Source of the DNA: Caballeronia glebae | GTDB taxonomy: Bacteria > Pseudomonadota > Gammaproteobacteria > Burkholderiales > Burkholderiaceae | Direction of reading: 5' to 3' | Length of the DNA: 64,000 nucleotides | NCBI RefSeq assembly: GCF_001545035.1 | Contig: NZ_FCOJ02000013.1 | Location: 62,001-126,000, forward strand | Shown here: piece after piece, positions 10,101 to 21,467 of the stretch | How positions within the stretch are numbered: position 1 is the first letter of the stretch | How the letters are laid out: every line of letters starts with the position of its first letter | Translations under genes and position numbers: made by a program | Notes under the pieces: model-generated | The model's input: only the letters and a program-made list of their open reading frames with translations | What the model was told of the DNA's origin: nothing | The model's database searches: none

Positions 10101-10630
10101 GCCCAGAGACGGTCGGCTTCATCCGCGAGACGCTGGCGCACGTCGCCGAGACTCGCAATGCCCGCCGCCGACTGAAACAGCACCTGTCCGACATCGCTCG
10201 ATGAATCGAGAATGGCTTCGCCGCCCCGGCGCAAGGCCTCGTGATTCAGGCAGTACATCTGCTCGAAGAAGCTCTTGTCGGACGCGCCTAGAAACGTGGC
10301 CAATGCGTCGGCGGGCAGCGCATCTCCGTTCGGCGCGCTGAGCGACGACTTGCGGCTCTTCGTGCGATGAAACGCGAACGCTTCACCGCCCTCCCCGCCG
10401 CCCGCTTCGATGGACGCGCCGAGGCGCAAGTCGCTTTGCGGATGCACGAACGCGAGCGGCGAACTGTGCGGCATGCCGAAGAGCAATTCAGAGATCGCGT
10501 TCTTGATGGTCGACTTGCCGGCCTCGTTCGGACCGACGACGAAGTGGAAGTCATGTTCCGCCGCCGGAAATTCGACGGCGTGATCGGTGAACTTGCCGTA
10601 GCGGATGAGTTCGAGCTTGCCGATGCGCAT
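7157..10630 (-). CDS. yhaN: Rad50/SbcC-like ATPase (YhaN family)
   Basis: 1,157 residues with SMC-like architecture. The N-terminal ATPase lobe has Walker A GPNEAGKST at about residues 33-41. A coiled-coil region of roughly 800 residues rich in A, E, R and D follows. The C-terminal lobe carries a signature-like SEGTRDQLYLALRLA and a Walker B region FVADDLFINFDDGRA followed by the switch histidines of IFLSHHDHLVD. There is no CxxC zinc hook between the coils, unlike Rad50 or SbcC, which fits the YhaN subfamily. With the YhaO nuclease three bases upstream it should form an ATP-gated DNA end-processing complex. Predicted cytoplasmic. Role in repair versus defence is not settled by sequence. Confidence 0.85.
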   Translation of the reverse strand: MRIGKLELIRYGKFTDHAVEFPAAEHDFHFVVGPNEAGKSTIKNAISELLFGMPHSSPLAFVHPQSDLRLGASIEAGGGEGGEAFAFHRTKSRKSSLSAPNGDALPADALATFLGASDKSFFEQMYCLNHEALRRGGEAILDSSSDVGQVLFQSAAGIASLGDVRQRLADEADRLWAKRKSGDRAYYIGLKQYDEATAELKTASVRTAQWRRAHVAVEEAEEKRREQDAHRAELETQRGKLERVRRVAPYLNVWREKAAELRELGDAVDLPANAESTLQNALERLATAQGALDVHAKAAEQLQADLGAIRIDEAILAAQARIRLLETTRQRCANHASEIARLEQEVAMRLRQIAQDGAQLGWPQDEAGVRRAMPGALALQTVTSLMLERGELELAARNAQQAADECAAQIDTLQTKLAAIANGEVSPGLRAALRAAQKYRDASATKQRLEDAKRDAEQTLEAGMASLGRWSRPISELKSMTLPAAERIAALRAQRQDLSARLTLAVDRAKEAHDTLHVARSEFDSLVEAHDVVTGDQVRDARASRDAAWSAIKSGDVAPGDGASGFETAMHAADGLADRQLGSVGHATQLAALKRRVANEESTLARREQSVREAESALTTFDETWRALAAQSQIADMPLDDAPAWIASRDKALAASQTLDARAEELAREAADSRTRRDELARYLEEAGARIDAQSGLDTLCDVAETHIGAIDEAAVSRRHVSTRLDEAQTERIARQGAAKAAGDAFERWQRDWSAAIAKAGLANAALSQAAAEAAIDIVKKIGEQLAQIETVRGGQIDAMRAALATLDADASQLAREFDESLATRGANAIATELSARLERASSAHAELERLKKEHALASDHVRHARADVEEAKATLRPLYDLAGVDMPDVLQALIAQSQKKRGLIAAVDDARAALIKGGDGLTLDELVAEVEGADMANVQAELSRIGAALSESVRIASETATTLDAARRELDAISGEANAARAEAKRQEALATMADAAERFVKVETASTLLKWAIDRYRERRQGPMLSRASTIFAELTLGTFSRLAVDYDRQPMALSAIRASGEHVDIAGMSEGTRDQLYLALRLAALEEHGEKASALPFVADDLFINFDDGRARAGLRVLAHIAKRTQVIFLSHHDHLVDIVREVFGPQVNVRYMG

Positions 10631-10633
10631 GGC

Positions 10634-11890
10634 TTACCCCGCGTCCGACAGTTGCGCGATCAGCCCGGAGCGCACTTCGGCGACCAGCTTCGCGAGTTCG
10701 CCGTTGCGCACGTGCTCCAGTTCCGGCACGCACTTCTGCAATTCGCTCGGCGCCTGCGATGCCAGCGCGATGAGTCTTTCCTTCAACATGCTCAGAAACT
10801 CCGGGTCGGACTCGGCTTCGATCAGAAGACCGTGAAGGTCGGCGAGCGCATCGGTGCGGCCGGTGGCGGGTTCGCTGTGCGCGAGCGGCTCGGTCGCGAT
10901 CTTCACTTTTTCGAGCCAGAGCCGGTCGTGGCTGATCGCCGCGATCTGCGCGAGAACTTCGGCGCGCAATTGCGCTTCCCGGCCGAAGAGTTCGCCGTGC
11001 GCCTTAGTCGCGCCGGAGATCGTCACGCGCACGGCGTGCGGCACCGGCGACGCCGAAGATTCGACGAGCGCTTCGAGCGCGCGTCCGGCCGCGAGCGCGA
11101 CCTCATCGAGCGTGCTTGCCTGCGATGCATCGACCGTGACGGCTTCCCAGCGCAACACGTCGATGAAAAGCCGCTCGACGCTCACCTCTTCCGTATCCGA
11201 AACGGTGACGATGACCGCACCGCGCCGCCCCGTCTCGCGAATATTGCGGCCTTGCAGATTGCCCGGAAACACGATGGTCGATGCGTCCTGCCAGATCGCG
11301 TAGTCGTGTACGTGGCCGAGCGCCCAGTAGTGATATTCCTTCGCGTGCAGTTCGGCGACCGAGCACGGCGCGTAGCTCGCGTGCATGGAGCCGCCTTCGA
11401 GCGCGGTGTGCAGCACGCCGATATTGAAATAGCCCGCGACCGGCGGCGGATACGCGGTGACGAGATTCGTCGTGACCGCTTTTTCCTTGAAGCTGTGGCC
11501 GTGCAACGCGACCTTCAGATCGTCGATGCGAAACGTCTGCGGCTTTCGTGTCGCGAACGTGTGGACGTTGTCGGGCAACTGAAGCTGGCTCGTCATTTCG
11601 CTTTCGGCGTCATGATTGCCGAACAGCACGTAGACCGGAATGCCCGCGCGACGCAGCCGCCCCATTTCGCGGCAAAAGAAGATGCCCGTGTTGTGATCGC
11701 GCCAGGTGCCGTCGTAGAGATCGCCGGCAATCACCATGAAATCGACTTGTTCGTCCACCGCCACGGACACGAGCTTCGAGAAGGCCTCGCGCGTGGCGCT
11801 GCGCAGCATGTCGGCGGGTGCGTCCGCGTAGGCGGAAAGGCCGTGCAACGGGCTGTCGAGATGAATATCCGCCGCGTGTATGAAGCGCAT
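10634..11890 (-). CDS. yhaO: Mre11/SbcD-like metallophosphoesterase nuclease (YhaO family)
   Basis: 418 residues. The calcineurin-like phosphoesterase motifs are intact and in order: DIHLDSPLHG near the N terminus (D-x-H), GDLYDG, GNHD, and later GHVH within ALGHVHDY. These bind the two metal ions used for DNA cleavage. The C-terminal part (about 270-418) is the family's capping and partner-binding region. Its stop lies three bases before the YhaN start, so the two are translated as an operon. It would cut DNA ends or hairpins under control of the YhaN ATPase. The promoter lies in 11891-12060, shared with the divergent small gene. Confidence 0.87.
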   Translation of the reverse strand: MRFIHAADIHLDSPLHGLSAYADAPADMLRSATREAFSKLVSVAVDEQVDFMVIAGDLYDGTWRDHNTGIFFCREMGRLRRAGIPVYVLFGNHDAESEMTSQLQLPDNVHTFATRKPQTFRIDDLKVALHGHSFKEKAVTTNLVTAYPPPVAGYFNIGVLHTALEGGSMHASYAPCSVAELHAKEYHYWALGHVHDYAIWQDASTIVFPGNLQGRNIRETGRRGAVIVTVSDTEEVSVERLFIDVLRWEAVTVDASQASTLDEVALAAGRALEALVESSASPVPHAVRVTISGATKAHGELFGREAQLRAEVLAQIAAISHDRLWLEKVKIATEPLAHSEPATGRTDALADLHGLLIEAESDPEFLSMLKERLIALASQAPSELQKCVPELEHVRNGELAKLVAEVRSGLIAQLSDAG

Positions 11891-12060
11891 GCTCTCTTCC
11901 CTTTAAGGATGTCTTGCTGCCCCGCGTTGATGGGGACGACGATCATAGCAGCCGATCCGGACACATTGCGTCCCGGTCGCGCGGGCGTATTCGGGACGCG
12001 GAATGTCTCGCCGCGCCAGCAGAATCGGTCGCTCGGATTCAACGCGACACGAGGACAGCG

Positions 12061-12315
12061 ATGAACGAAACACTCGAACGGCACGCCATGATCGTGAGCC
12101 CCTACACGCCGGGAAATGTCGATGCCGCCATCGGGCATCTGGAGCGCGTGCTGTCGGCGGAAAGCGCGAATTCGCTGTTCGGCCAGACCTATTGGCGTAC
12201 TCGCGTGCAGCAGGTAAGCGCGACGCGCGGCTTGCTTCGCGAGCAGCGCATGCGTCTGGAACGGCTGATGAGATTGCTGTCGGATGCCGGCTGGGTTCAG
12301 GCTTTCGAGCGCTGA
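12061..12315 (+). CDS. Small protein of unknown function
   Basis: 84 residues from ATG 12061, preceded by an AGGA ribosome site. It is predicted helical with many R, E and Q residues ([18 protein letters not shown]) and has no signal peptide or membrane segment. The last 19 bases overlap the end of rsmA on the opposite strand. I do not recognise a family. Position and composition fit a conserved Burkholderia small gene. Confidence 0.55.
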   Translation: MNETLERHAMIVSPYTPGNVDAAIGHLERVLSAESANSLFGQTYWRTRVQQVSATRGLLREQRMRLERLMRLLSDAGWVQAFER

Positions 12316-13112
12316 ACCGCTTGCGCCAGCGCGACGAATTCCGCGACCGGCACTTCTTCGGCGCGACGCGTGAGATCGAAGCCGAGTGCGTCGAAATCGA
12401 TCCTGTCGCGATACGCGCCCAGATTGTTGCGCAACACCTTGCGGCGCTGCGCGAACGCGGCCTTCACGACTTCGCTCAATACGCGTTCGTCCACTTCCGG
12501 CAACTCGTGCGGCGCGAGCGGAATCATGCGCACGATCGCGGAATTCACCTTCGGCGGCGGATTGAACGACTCCGGCGGCACGTCGATCAGCTTGTCCATC
12601 ACGTAGCGGTATTGCAGCATCACCGAAAGACGGCCGTAGTCCTTGCTCGCCGGCTCCGCGATCATGCGTTCGACCACTTCGTCCTGAAGCATGAAATGCT
12701 GATCGATGACCTTCGGCGCGAACGTCGTCAAATGAAACAGCAGCGGGCTGGAAATGTTGTACGGCAGATTCCCGACGATACGCAGGCTCGGCTTTTCGCC
12801 AACGAGGGCGAGCGACGCGAAATCGAAATCGAGCGCATCGGCGGAATGCACGACCAGTTTGTCGCCGAAGCGCTTTTCCAGACGGCCGATCAGATCGCGG
12901 TCCAGTTCCACCGCATGCAGCGGCGACTCGGGCGTGGCAAGACGCTCGATCAGCGGCTCGGTGATCGCCGCGAGGCCCGGCCCGATCTCGACCATGCGCT
13001 CGCCGCGCTTCGGCGCGATTACATCGACGATGGAATCGATCACGCCGCGATCGACGAGGAAGTTTTGCCCGAAGCGCTTGCGCGCGAAGTGGCCTTGATG
13101 TTTGGTGGTCAT
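12297..13112 (-). CDS. rsmA: 16S rRNA (adenine1518/1519-N6)-dimethyltransferase RsmA
   Basis: 271 residues from ATG 13112; longer upstream extension is not family-like. It dimethylates two adjacent adenines near the 3' end of 16S rRNA during ribosome assembly, using SAM. Visible motifs are FGQNFL at the N terminus, the SAM-binding [11 protein letters not shown], and the catalytic [11 protein letters not shown]. It is the last gene of the minus-strand run lptD-surA-pdxA-rsmA, the order also seen in enterobacteria. It starts 26 bases after the pdxA stop, so it is probably cotranscribed. Loss of this gene classically gives kasugamycin resistance. Confidence 0.95.
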   Translation of the reverse strand: MTTKHQGHFARKRFGQNFLVDRGVIDSIVDVIAPKRGERMVEIGPGLAAITEPLIERLATPESPLHAVELDRDLIGRLEKRFGDKLVVHSADALDFDFASLALVGEKPSLRIVGNLPYNISSPLLFHLTTFAPKVIDQHFMLQDEVVERMIAEPASKDYGRLSVMLQYRYVMDKLIDVPPESFNPPPKVNSAIVRMIPLAPHELPEVDERVLSEVVKAAFAQRRKVLRNNLGAYRDRIDFDALGFDLTRRAEEVPVAEFVALAQAVQRSKA

Positions 13113-13138
13113 ACTCGTTCGAATGAATGCGCGCGAAT

Positions 13139-14125
13139 TCAGGCGCGGCGCTTGTGGCGCGCCATGCTTACGGCGGCGTCGATGGCGGCGATCATGCTGC
13201 CCGGATCGGCGCGGCCCGTGCCGGCGAGATCGAGCGCGGTGCCGTGATCCACCGACGTGCGGATGATCGGCAAGCCGAGCGTCACGTTGATGCCCTCGCC
13301 AAAGGTCGCGTACTTCAGCACCGGCAAGCCCTGGTCGTGGAACATCGCGAGCACGCAATCGGCGTCTTTCAGATAGCGCGGCTGGAACAGGGTATCGGCG
13401 GGATACGGGCCGGGCGCGTCGATGCCGAGCGCGCGGGCGCGTTCGAGCGCTGGCGCGATGACGTCGATTTCCTCGCGGCCGAGATAACCGTTTTCGCCCG
13501 CGTGCGGGTTGAGTCCGGTCACGAGAATGCGCGGCGCGGGCAAGCCGAAATGCGCGCGTAGATCGTGATCGATGATCGTCAGCGTTTCAACGATTCCGTC
13601 GATACTGAGCGCGGCGGAGACGTCCTTGAGCGGCAGATGCGTGGTCGCAAGCGCCACGCGCAACGGACGCTCGCCCGAACCCGCCAGCATCATTACGACG
13701 CGCGGCGTGTGCGTGCGCTCGGCGAGATATTCGGTGTGGCCGGTGAAGGGCACGCCGGCATCGTTGATCGTGCTCTTTTGCAACGGCGCGGTGACGATGG
13801 CGTCGAAGCGGCCGGAGACCGCGCCGTCGATGGCGGCATCGAGCAGATCGAGCACATAGCGCCCGTTGGCCGCGTTCAGTTTGCCCGGCTCGGCGGGCGT
13901 AGCGAGCGCGTGATGCTCGATGTCCACCGCGTCGGGCCATGCGCCGCCCGCGCGTGAGCTCAGTAGATCGCGATCGCCGAGCACCGTGAAGTGCGCCGAT
14001 GGCCAGCGCTCGCGCGTCTGCCCGATTGTCTGTCTGAGCGCCGCCGCCGTCAGCTCCGGGCCGACGCCGGCCGGCTCGCCGGTCGTAATGGCGATGGCGA
14101 GCGGTCGGACGTCGGCGGCGCTCAT
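13139..14125 (-). CDS. pdxA: 4-hydroxythreonine-4-phosphate dehydrogenase PdxA
   Basis: 328 residues from ATG 14125, four bases after the surA stop. It oxidises 4-phosphohydroxy-threonine with NAD in de novo pyridoxal phosphate synthesis. The N-terminal [12 protein letters not shown], the phosphate and substrate motif GHTEYLA, and the metal-binding region [13 protein letters not shown] followed by [13 protein letters not shown] are all present. Length and motif order are normal. Confidence 0.95.
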   Translation of the reverse strand: MSAADVRPLAIAITTGEPAGVGPELTAAALRQTIGQTRERWPSAHFTVLGDRDLLSSRAGGAWPDAVDIEHHALATPAEPGKLNAANGRYVLDLLDAAIDGAVSGRFDAIVTAPLQKSTINDAGVPFTGHTEYLAERTHTPRVVMMLAGSGERPLRVALATTHLPLKDVSAALSIDGIVETLTIIDHDLRAHFGLPAPRILVTGLNPHAGENGYLGREEIDVIAPALERARALGIDAPGPYPADTLFQPRYLKDADCVLAMFHDQGLPVLKYATFGEGINVTLGLPIIRTSVDHGTALDLAGTGRADPGSMIAAIDAAVSMARHKRRA

Positions 14126-14129
14126 GCGC

Positions 14130-15488
14130 TTACTCCTGCGGGGCAGCGATGCCCTTGTACTGCACGTAAGCGGTGTCGCGCAGTTCGCGCAGCCAGTCGG
14201 AATAGGCCTGCTCTGCCTTGCGCTGGCCGATCGCCTGCCGCGCGATGTCGAGCTGCTGCGACGCCGATCCTTCCGCGTCACGACGGGCGAGCACCTGAAT
14301 CAGGTGATAGCCGTACTCGCTTCGCACCGGATCGCTTACCTCGCCGTCCTGGAGGTTGTTCATCGCGCGCTCGAACTCGGGCACGGTCTCGCCCGGGCTG
14401 ATCCAGCCGAGATCGCCGCCTTGCGAGGCCGAACCGTCCTGCGAATACGTGCGCGCGAAGTTGGCGAAATCGCCGCCGTTCGCGACTTGCTGCTTGATTT
14501 CGAGAAGCCTCTGGCGCGCCGCCTGTTCCGACATGCCGTCCGACACGCGCAGCAGAATGTGGCGCACGTGCGTTTGCACGAGCTTGGGCGCATCGGCCGC
14601 GGTGCCCTGGCTTGCGCGGCGATCCACCAGCTTGATGATCTCGAAACCACCGCTGGTGCGCAGCAGCGACGGCACAACCTGGCCGGGACGCAGCGTCGAC
14701 ACCGCCGTTACGATGCCCGCCGGCAGCGAGGCGGGCGCGCGGAAACCGAGATCGCCGCCCTTGGCTGCGTCCGTGTCCTGCGAGTTCTGCTTCGCGAGCC
14801 TGGCGAAGTCATCGCCGCCTTGCGCCTGCTTGAGCACGGCCTCGGCCTGCGCCTGGACCTTCGCGACGTCGCTGTCCGGCGCGTCAGCGGGAACCTTGAA
14901 CATGATGTGCTGCAGATGCAGATCGCTCGTATTGCGTGCGCCCGGACCGCGCTGGCTGGCGATGTAGTTCGCCACTTCGCCGTCGGACACGGTGATCTTG
15001 CTATCCACTTCCTTTTCGCGCAGCTTCGAGAGCGTAAGCTCCGTGCGGGCGTCGCGCATGAAGGTGGACCAGGGCACGCCCTGCGCTTCGATGCGCGAGC
15101 GGTAGACGTCGAGCGTCATCTGGTTTTGCTGCGCGAGACGCGCGAGCGTGCGGTTCACGGTGGCGTCGTCGATGACGATGCCGTCGTCCTTCGCCTTCTG
15201 AAGCTGGATGCGCTCAAGCACCATCTGATCGAGCACTTGCCGCTGCATCTGGTCGCCGGGCGGCACCGGCGCGTTTTGCTGCTGGAGACGCTTGACGATG
15301 AGCGCGGTGCGTTCTTCCAGTTCGCGCCGCGTGATGACGCCATCGTTCACCACCGCGACGACGGAATCCACGACCTGCGCACGGCTATTCGACAACGCCT
15401 GCGCACCGGCCGGCGAACTCAGGATCAGTGCGCCGACGAGTACGCCCGCTGCAATTGCCGTCGATCGAAACATATTCATGTTTGCCAC
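14130..15488 (-). CDS. surA: Periplasmic chaperone and peptidyl-prolyl isomerase SurA
   Basis: About 452 residues. It escorts outer-membrane proteins, including the neighbouring LptD, across the periplasm. A signal peptide ([21 protein letters not shown]) is followed by the SurA N-domain and two parvulin domains: one around [11 protein letters not shown] to [12 protein letters not shown], and a second around [13 protein letters not shown] to [13 protein letters not shown]. The start is uncertain: GTG 15488 has GGAG five bases upstream, and ATG 15479 or 15473 would also give a good signal peptide. It follows lptD and precedes pdxA closely. Confidence 0.93.
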   Translation of the reverse strand: MANMNMFRSTAIAAGVLVGALILSSPAGAQALSNSRAQVVDSVVAVVNDGVITRRELEERTALIVKRLQQQNAPVPPGDQMQRQVLDQMVLERIQLQKAKDDGIVIDDATVNRTLARLAQQNQMTLDVYRSRIEAQGVPWSTFMRDARTELTLSKLREKEVDSKITVSDGEVANYIASQRGPGARNTSDLHLQHIMFKVPADAPDSDVAKVQAQAEAVLKQAQGGDDFARLAKQNSQDTDAAKGGDLGFRAPASLPAGIVTAVSTLRPGQVVPSLLRTSGGFEIIKLVDRRASQGTAADAPKLVQTHVRHILLRVSDGMSEQAARQRLLEIKQQVANGGDFANFARTYSQDGSASQGGDLGWISPGETVPEFERAMNNLQDGEVSDPVRSEYGYHLIQVLARRDAEGSASQQLDIARQAIGQRKAEQAYSDWLRELRDTAYVQYKGIAAPQE

Positions 15489-15608
15489 AGATACTCCATC
15501 AAATACGGACTTCACCCGTTCGTGTCCTGCTTGTGTGTGCGCTCCGCGCGGCCACCGACGCCGCTCTTCGCTGCTCGTCGCGAGATGCCGCGCGCGCCCG
15601 TTCCGTTC

Positions 15609-17999
15609 TCACTCGTAATCGCTGTACCGGGAGAGCGGCGCTGCCGCTGGCGGCGGCGGCTGATAACCCTGCACGCTCGCGCGGAACGCACTGACGAGCC
15701 CGTTGTCGACGTTCGACAAGCCCTTGAACGTCAGTTGCGCGAGCACGCGCGTGCCCGAGGACGGCTGGCCCTGCGTGTTCACGCCGTTGGCATAACGCTG
15801 CATGCCGAAGCCGAACGCCCAGCAGTCGGCATCGTACTGGAAGCCCAGAAGCCCGTCGACGAGACGATGGCTCGCGAGATCGTAATTCACGCGGCCGACC
15901 GCGTAGAGCCGGTTCGAGAGCGGCCACTCGGCCGACAACAGAACCTGGTTGATCGGCTCGTTCACCAGCGTCGTCTGATTCGAACGCGTGTAGCGATAAC
16001 CGACGTTGATCACCTTGCGTTCGCCGGGGCTGAACGCGAAACCGACGCTCGAACGCACGAGCTGGTTGTTGTCCACATTATATTGGAACGCAGTTTCCGA
16101 GGCGAAACCAGCGCCCAGCTTGATGGCCGCGCCGGCGATCAGGTCGGAGTGCTTCGCCTGATCGGGCAGTTGCCCCGGCGTGATCGTGACGCGCTGGCTC
16201 TGGAAATAATACTGCTGCGCGATGACGAAACGCGCGCGCTCGTCGCCCGTCGCCGGGTTGATGAAGCGCGTGGTCAGGCCCGCCGTGACGCGATTTGCGT
16301 CCGCGATGCGGTCGTTGCCGACGAACGTGTTCGGCGTGTAGATCTCCGCGAGGCCGAAGTCGGCTTCGGAGGTATCGAAGATCGGCGCGAAGTCCTGATT
16401 GTGATACGGCGTGTAGACGTAGTAGAGCCGTGGCTCCAGCGTCTGGATGTAATCTTGGCCGAAAAGCCGCACCGAGCGGTCGAACACGAGTCCCGTGTCG
16501 AAGCTGAGCGTCGGGATCGATTCGGTGAAATTCTTGGGCTGCCCCGCGACCGGCGGCGACGAACCCGCAACCTGACTCGTGGCGATGTGGTTCAGATCGT
16601 ACGACGCGAAGTGCCACTGCACTTTCGGCGTGACGAAATAACCCGGCGCATTGACGCCGTAGCTCAGGTACGGATTGAAGTACAGCCGGTTGCCGTCGGT
16701 GGCGCCGGTCTGCGTGATCGTAAAGCGCGTGGCGTCCAGTTCCGCGCCGTAGTCGAAACCGCCGACGTTGTACTTGTTGTACTGAACGTTGACCTGCGGC
16801 TCGCGGGCATACGGCGGCGTCGAGGGCGCCAGCGTCTGCCAGCGCTGTTCGCGCGCGAGCACCGTCCACGGGCCGTTGTTGTACGTGAGCCCCGCTTCCT
16901 GCTGATACAGCAACTGCGTGCCGTTCAGGAACTGGTTCGACGCGTTGCCCAGGTCTTCCGGATACTGATTGTCCGAAACCTTGTTGTAATTGACGTAGCC
17001 GCCGAAACCGCTGCCGAAATTCTGACGGTGCTGCCAGAAGATCGCGTAGCGGTTCGAGTGCGTTACGCGGTCGTCGGGCAGGTAGTTGACGTCGAGCGAG
17101 CCCGAGTACGTCGGCGACAGATAGCGGAACGTCGCCTCGCCCAGCACGCCGCGCTTGCTCATGATGCGCGGCGTGATGGTCAGATCGCGATTGGGCGCGA
17201 TGTTGATGTAGTACGGGATCGTCGCTTCGACGCCGGTTGTCGAGCCGACCGAAAAGGTCGGCGGCAACAGGCCGCTGCGACGATCGCCCGTCAGCGGAAA
17301 CGACAACCACGGGCTCGCGAAAACCGGCACGCCCTGGAAGAACAGCACACCGTTGTGCGCGATGCCCTCTTCGGCGCCGGTGTCGAAATCGAACGACGAG
17401 CCCTTGATGTACCACGCCGGATCGGACTCGCACTGGCAGGCCGTGTACGTGCCGTGATCGATCCGCGCCCGCTCGTCGTCGATCATGTCGGCGCGCGCGG
17501 CGCTGCCCGAGCCGCCCGTCAGGTTGAAGCGGTACTTCGGGTTCGTCATGAACCCTTCGTTCGCCTCCACCTTCAGATGCGCTTCCGGACCGACGAACGA
17601 CACGCCGTTGTTGATCAACCTGACATGGCCGAAAGCATCGGCCATGTCCGTGTCCTGATCGTAGTGCAGCGCGTCGCCCTTGATGACCGTGACCGTGCGC
17701 CGGATCTCCGCCGAGCCCTTCGCCGCCATGTCCTGGTCGGTCGTGCCCGTCGCCTTGTCGCCCAGAAGGAAGCTCGAAGGCTGCTGGCCGCCTTGCAGCG
17801 GACGTTCCTCAAGTTGCGGCGCGAGACGCAGGCTGCCCGGGCCGTCGAGCGGCTGAGCGTCGGCAGCGGAGCCGGCGAGCTGGGCGTGCGCAAGAGCGGG
17901 CATCAGGCCCGGAACGGATAGAAGCGCGGCGACGAGCCGCCGCCTGCGTGGCTGAGCGTTGCCTTTGAATTTCGAAACGGGAAACTGTCGTGGCGGCAT
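15609..17999 (-). CDS. lptD: LPS-assembly outer-membrane protein LptD
   Basis: 796 residues from ATG 17999 (MPPRQFP). With LptE it inserts lipopolysaccharide into the outer leaflet. A signal peptide ends near LAHAQ. The periplasmic OstA-type domain runs to about residue 230 ([20 protein letters not shown]), then a large beta barrel with alternating aromatic strands and a C-terminal strand ending RYSDYE. Cysteines sit in TACQCESDP and in DADCWAFGF. The adjacent cysteine pair and early N-terminal cysteine of E. coli LptD are not seen, so the disulfide scheme must differ. Partner lptE is at 30525-31118. Confidence 0.93.
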   Translation of the reverse strand: MPPRQFPVSKFKGNAQPRRRRLVAALLSVPGLMPALAHAQLAGSAADAQPLDGPGSLRLAPQLEERPLQGGQQPSSFLLGDKATGTTDQDMAAKGSAEIRRTVTVIKGDALHYDQDTDMADAFGHVRLINNGVSFVGPEAHLKVEANEGFMTNPKYRFNLTGGSGSAARADMIDDERARIDHGTYTACQCESDPAWYIKGSSFDFDTGAEEGIAHNGVLFFQGVPVFASPWLSFPLTGDRRSGLLPPTFSVGSTTGVEATIPYYINIAPNRDLTITPRIMSKRGVLGEATFRYLSPTYSGSLDVNYLPDDRVTHSNRYAIFWQHRQNFGSGFGGYVNYNKVSDNQYPEDLGNASNQFLNGTQLLYQQEAGLTYNNGPWTVLAREQRWQTLAPSTPPYAREPQVNVQYNKYNVGGFDYGAELDATRFTITQTGATDGNRLYFNPYLSYGVNAPGYFVTPKVQWHFASYDLNHIATSQVAGSSPPVAGQPKNFTESIPTLSFDTGLVFDRSVRLFGQDYIQTLEPRLYYVYTPYHNQDFAPIFDTSEADFGLAEIYTPNTFVGNDRIADANRVTAGLTTRFINPATGDERARFVIAQQYYFQSQRVTITPGQLPDQAKHSDLIAGAAIKLGAGFASETAFQYNVDNNQLVRSSVGFAFSPGERKVINVGYRYTRSNQTTLVNEPINQVLLSAEWPLSNRLYAVGRVNYDLASHRLVDGLLGFQYDADCWAFGFGMQRYANGVNTQGQPSSGTRVLAQLTFKGLSNVDNGLVSAFRASVQGYQPPPPAAAPLSRYSDYE

Positions 18000-18170
18000 G
18001 TATGGGTGGCGGTTCGATCCCGTTCGCGTCTCACGCGCCCGATGCCGCCGGGCAGGCAGCCGCGCCTTTGCGCAGTCACGAACTTGACGGTCCGTTGCCA
18101 AGCAGGGACGAAACGCGCTCGAACGGTGACGCTCAAAGTCGTCGGGGCCTGGTGCCAGGCGTGAAACGGA

Positions 18171-18199
18171 TTGCTTAAAAAAGTCGTGGGGTATTATAT
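18171..18199 (+). promoter_or_regulatory. Candidate amgK promoter
   Basis: TTGCTT (18171-18176) and TTATAT (18194-18199) with 17 bases between, ending 26 bases before the amgK start. The rest of the lptD-amgK gap (18000-18225) must also hold the lptD promoter; I see no clear consensus for it. Confidence 0.5.
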
Positions 18200-18225
18200 G
18201 GCAAGATGTTTGGCCTCTCGAATTT

Positions 18226-19251
18226 ATGACCCACATTCCTTCCGACGCACGCCTCAATCAGCTTCGCTCCTGGCTCGAAAACGTCGCCGGACCGTACCGG
18301 CTGAACGTCGCGAGTCTCGCTCCCGCCTCCACCGATGCCAGCTTTCGCCGCTATTTCCGCGTGCAGAGCGATTCGCCGTTCGGCAAGACGCTCATCGCCG
18401 TCGACGCGCCGCCGCCCGAAAAGTGCCGCGAGTTCGCGCAAGTCGCCGGGCTGCTGGAAGCGGCGAACGTGCATGTGCCGAAAGTTCTGGAAACGGATTT
18501 CGACGCCGGTTTCATGCTGCTCACCGATCTCGGCACGACGACTTACATCTCGGTTCTCGACGAAAAGAACGCGCGACCGATGATGCGCGCCGCAATCGAC
18601 ACACTCATCCGCTTTCAGCAAACCGCGCGCGAAGGCGTGCTGCCGCCCTTCGACGAGGCGTTCCTGCGCCGCGAGATGGAACTCATGCCCGAGTGGTTCA
18701 TCGGCCGCCATCTGGGCCGCGAAGTCTCCGCCGAGGAACGCAAGACGCTCGACAGCACCTTCGCGCTGCTCGCGCAAAGCGCGCTCGCGCAGCCGCGCAC
18801 CTTCATGCTGCGCGATTACATGCCGCGCAATCTGATGGTGTGCGAGCCGAATCCGGGCGTGCTGGATTTTCAGGACGCGGTATACGGCCCGATCACCTAC
18901 GACATGGCCTCGCTCATGCGCGACGCGTTCATCAGCTGGGACGAAGAGTTTCAGCTCGATTGCGTCGCTTATTACTGGGAACGCGCGAGGAAGGCCGGAC
19001 TGCCCGTCGATGAGGATTTCGGCGAGTTCTATCGCCAGCTCGAATGGATGGGCCTGCAGCGGCACATCAAGGTGCTTGGCCTGTTCGCGCGCATTCATTA
19101 TCGCGATGGCAAGCCGCGTTATCTCGCCGACCTGCCGCGCTTCATCGGCTATGCGCGCAAGGTCGCGGAGCGTTACGCGCCGTTGTTTCCGTTCGCGCGT
19201 CTGCTCGATTCGCTCGAAGGCCGCGCGGCCGAAGTCGGCTACACCTTTTAA
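18226..19251 (+). CDS. amgK: N-acetylmuramate/N-acetylglucosamine 1-kinase AmgK
   Basis: 341 residues. It phosphorylates the anomeric position of MurNAc or GlcNAc released from peptidoglycan turnover. The fold is that of aminoglycoside phosphotransferases: a catalytic loop-like [11 protein letters not shown] at about 200 and the metal-binding [12 protein letters not shown] after it. It is followed six bases later by murU. This pair lets the cell rebuild UDP-MurNAc without the fosfomycin-sensitive MurA step. In Pseudomonas the pair also lies beside lptD, which supports the call. Confidence 0.88.
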   Translation: MTHIPSDARLNQLRSWLENVAGPYRLNVASLAPASTDASFRRYFRVQSDSPFGKTLIAVDAPPPEKCREFAQVAGLLEAANVHVPKVLETDFDAGFMLLTDLGTTTYISVLDEKNARPMMRAAIDTLIRFQQTAREGVLPPFDEAFLRREMELMPEWFIGRHLGREVSAEERKTLDSTFALLAQSALAQPRTFMLRDYMPRNLMVCEPNPGVLDFQDAVYGPITYDMASLMRDAFISWDEEFQLDCVAYYWERARKAGLPVDEDFGEFYRQLEWMGLQRHIKVLGLFARIHYRDGKPRYLADLPRFIGYARKVAERYAPLFPFARLLDSLEGRAAEVGYTF

Positions 19252-19257
19252 TCCACG

Positions 19258-19959
19258 ATGACGCACGCTTTGAACACGGCGATGATCTTCGCCGCCGGAC
19301 GCGGCGAACGCATGCGCCCGCTCACCGACACCTGTCCGAAACCATTGCTCGCGGTCGGCGGCAAGCCGCTCATCGTGTGGCAGATCGAGCGCCTTGCGGC
19401 GGCGGGCGTCGAAACGGTCGTCATCAATCATGCGTGGCTCGGCGAGCAGATCGAAAGCGCGCTGGGCGACGGTTCGCGATGGCGCGTCGATTTGCGCTAT
19501 TCGGCCGAGACCGAAGCGCTCGAAACGGCGGGCGGTATCGCGCAGGCGCGACATCTGATCGGCGACGGCGTGTTCATCGCGGTGAGCGGCGACGTATTCT
19601 GCGATTTCGATTACGCGAGCTTGCGCGAGCGGGCCGCGAAACTCGCCTCGATGAACGCGCCCGGCATGCATCTCGTGATGGTGCCGAATCCGCCGTTTCA
19701 TCCGCGAGGCGACTTCGCGCTGAACGACGGCGCGCTCGCGCTCGACGGCGAGCCGCGCTACACCTTCGGCAACATCGGTCTCTACGACACGCGCATGTTC
19801 GACGATCTCGCGCCGGGCTCGCGCCGCGCGCTCACGCCGTACTATCGCGAAACCATCGCGGCCGGGCGCGCGAGCGGCGAACTCTACGAAGGCCGCTGGG
19901 AAAACGTCGGCACGCCCGCGCAGCTCCGGACGCTCGACGAGGAACTGCGCGCACGCTGA
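19258..19959 (+). CDS. murU: N-acetylmuramate alpha-1-phosphate uridylyltransferase MurU
   Basis: 233 residues. It converts MurNAc-1-phosphate and UTP to UDP-MurNAc in peptidoglycan recycling. The nucleotidyltransferase signature FAAGRGERMRPLTDTCPKPL lies at the N terminus, followed by the metal-site region VSGDVFCDFD and the C-terminal NIGLYDTRMF and WENVGTP motifs. It begins six bases after amgK and is presumably cotranscribed and translationally linked. Confidence 0.9.
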   Translation: MTHALNTAMIFAAGRGERMRPLTDTCPKPLLAVGGKPLIVWQIERLAAAGVETVVINHAWLGEQIESALGDGSRWRVDLRYSAETEALETAGGIAQARHLIGDGVFIAVSGDVFCDFDYASLRERAAKLASMNAPGMHLVMVPNPPFHPRGDFALNDGALALDGEPRYTFGNIGLYDTRMFDDLAPGSRRALTPYYRETIAAGRASGELYEGRWENVGTPAQLRTLDEELRAR

Positions 19960-21423
<1,464 letters not shown>

Positions 21424-21440
21424 GTCGGCTGGAAGTGAAA

Positions 21441-21467
21441 AGCCCCGGAAAATCCGGGGCTTTTTTT
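21441..21467 (+). terminator. Rho-independent terminator after purB
   Basis: Nine-base stem AGCCCCGGA / TCCGGGGCT with a three-base loop, followed by seven T on the plus strand. It ends at the gntK stop codon and may serve both convergent genes. Confidence 0.9.

Noticed and set aside
7157-11890. SbcC-SbcD assignment for the nuclease pair
   Set aside because: The lengths, lack of zinc hook and end motifs fit the YhaN/YhaO branch better.
13920-17921. Plus-strand open frame of about 1,333 codons opposite pdxA, surA and lptD
   Set aside because: It is antisense to three well-recognised genes, Arg/Ala-rich, and arises from high GC third positions.
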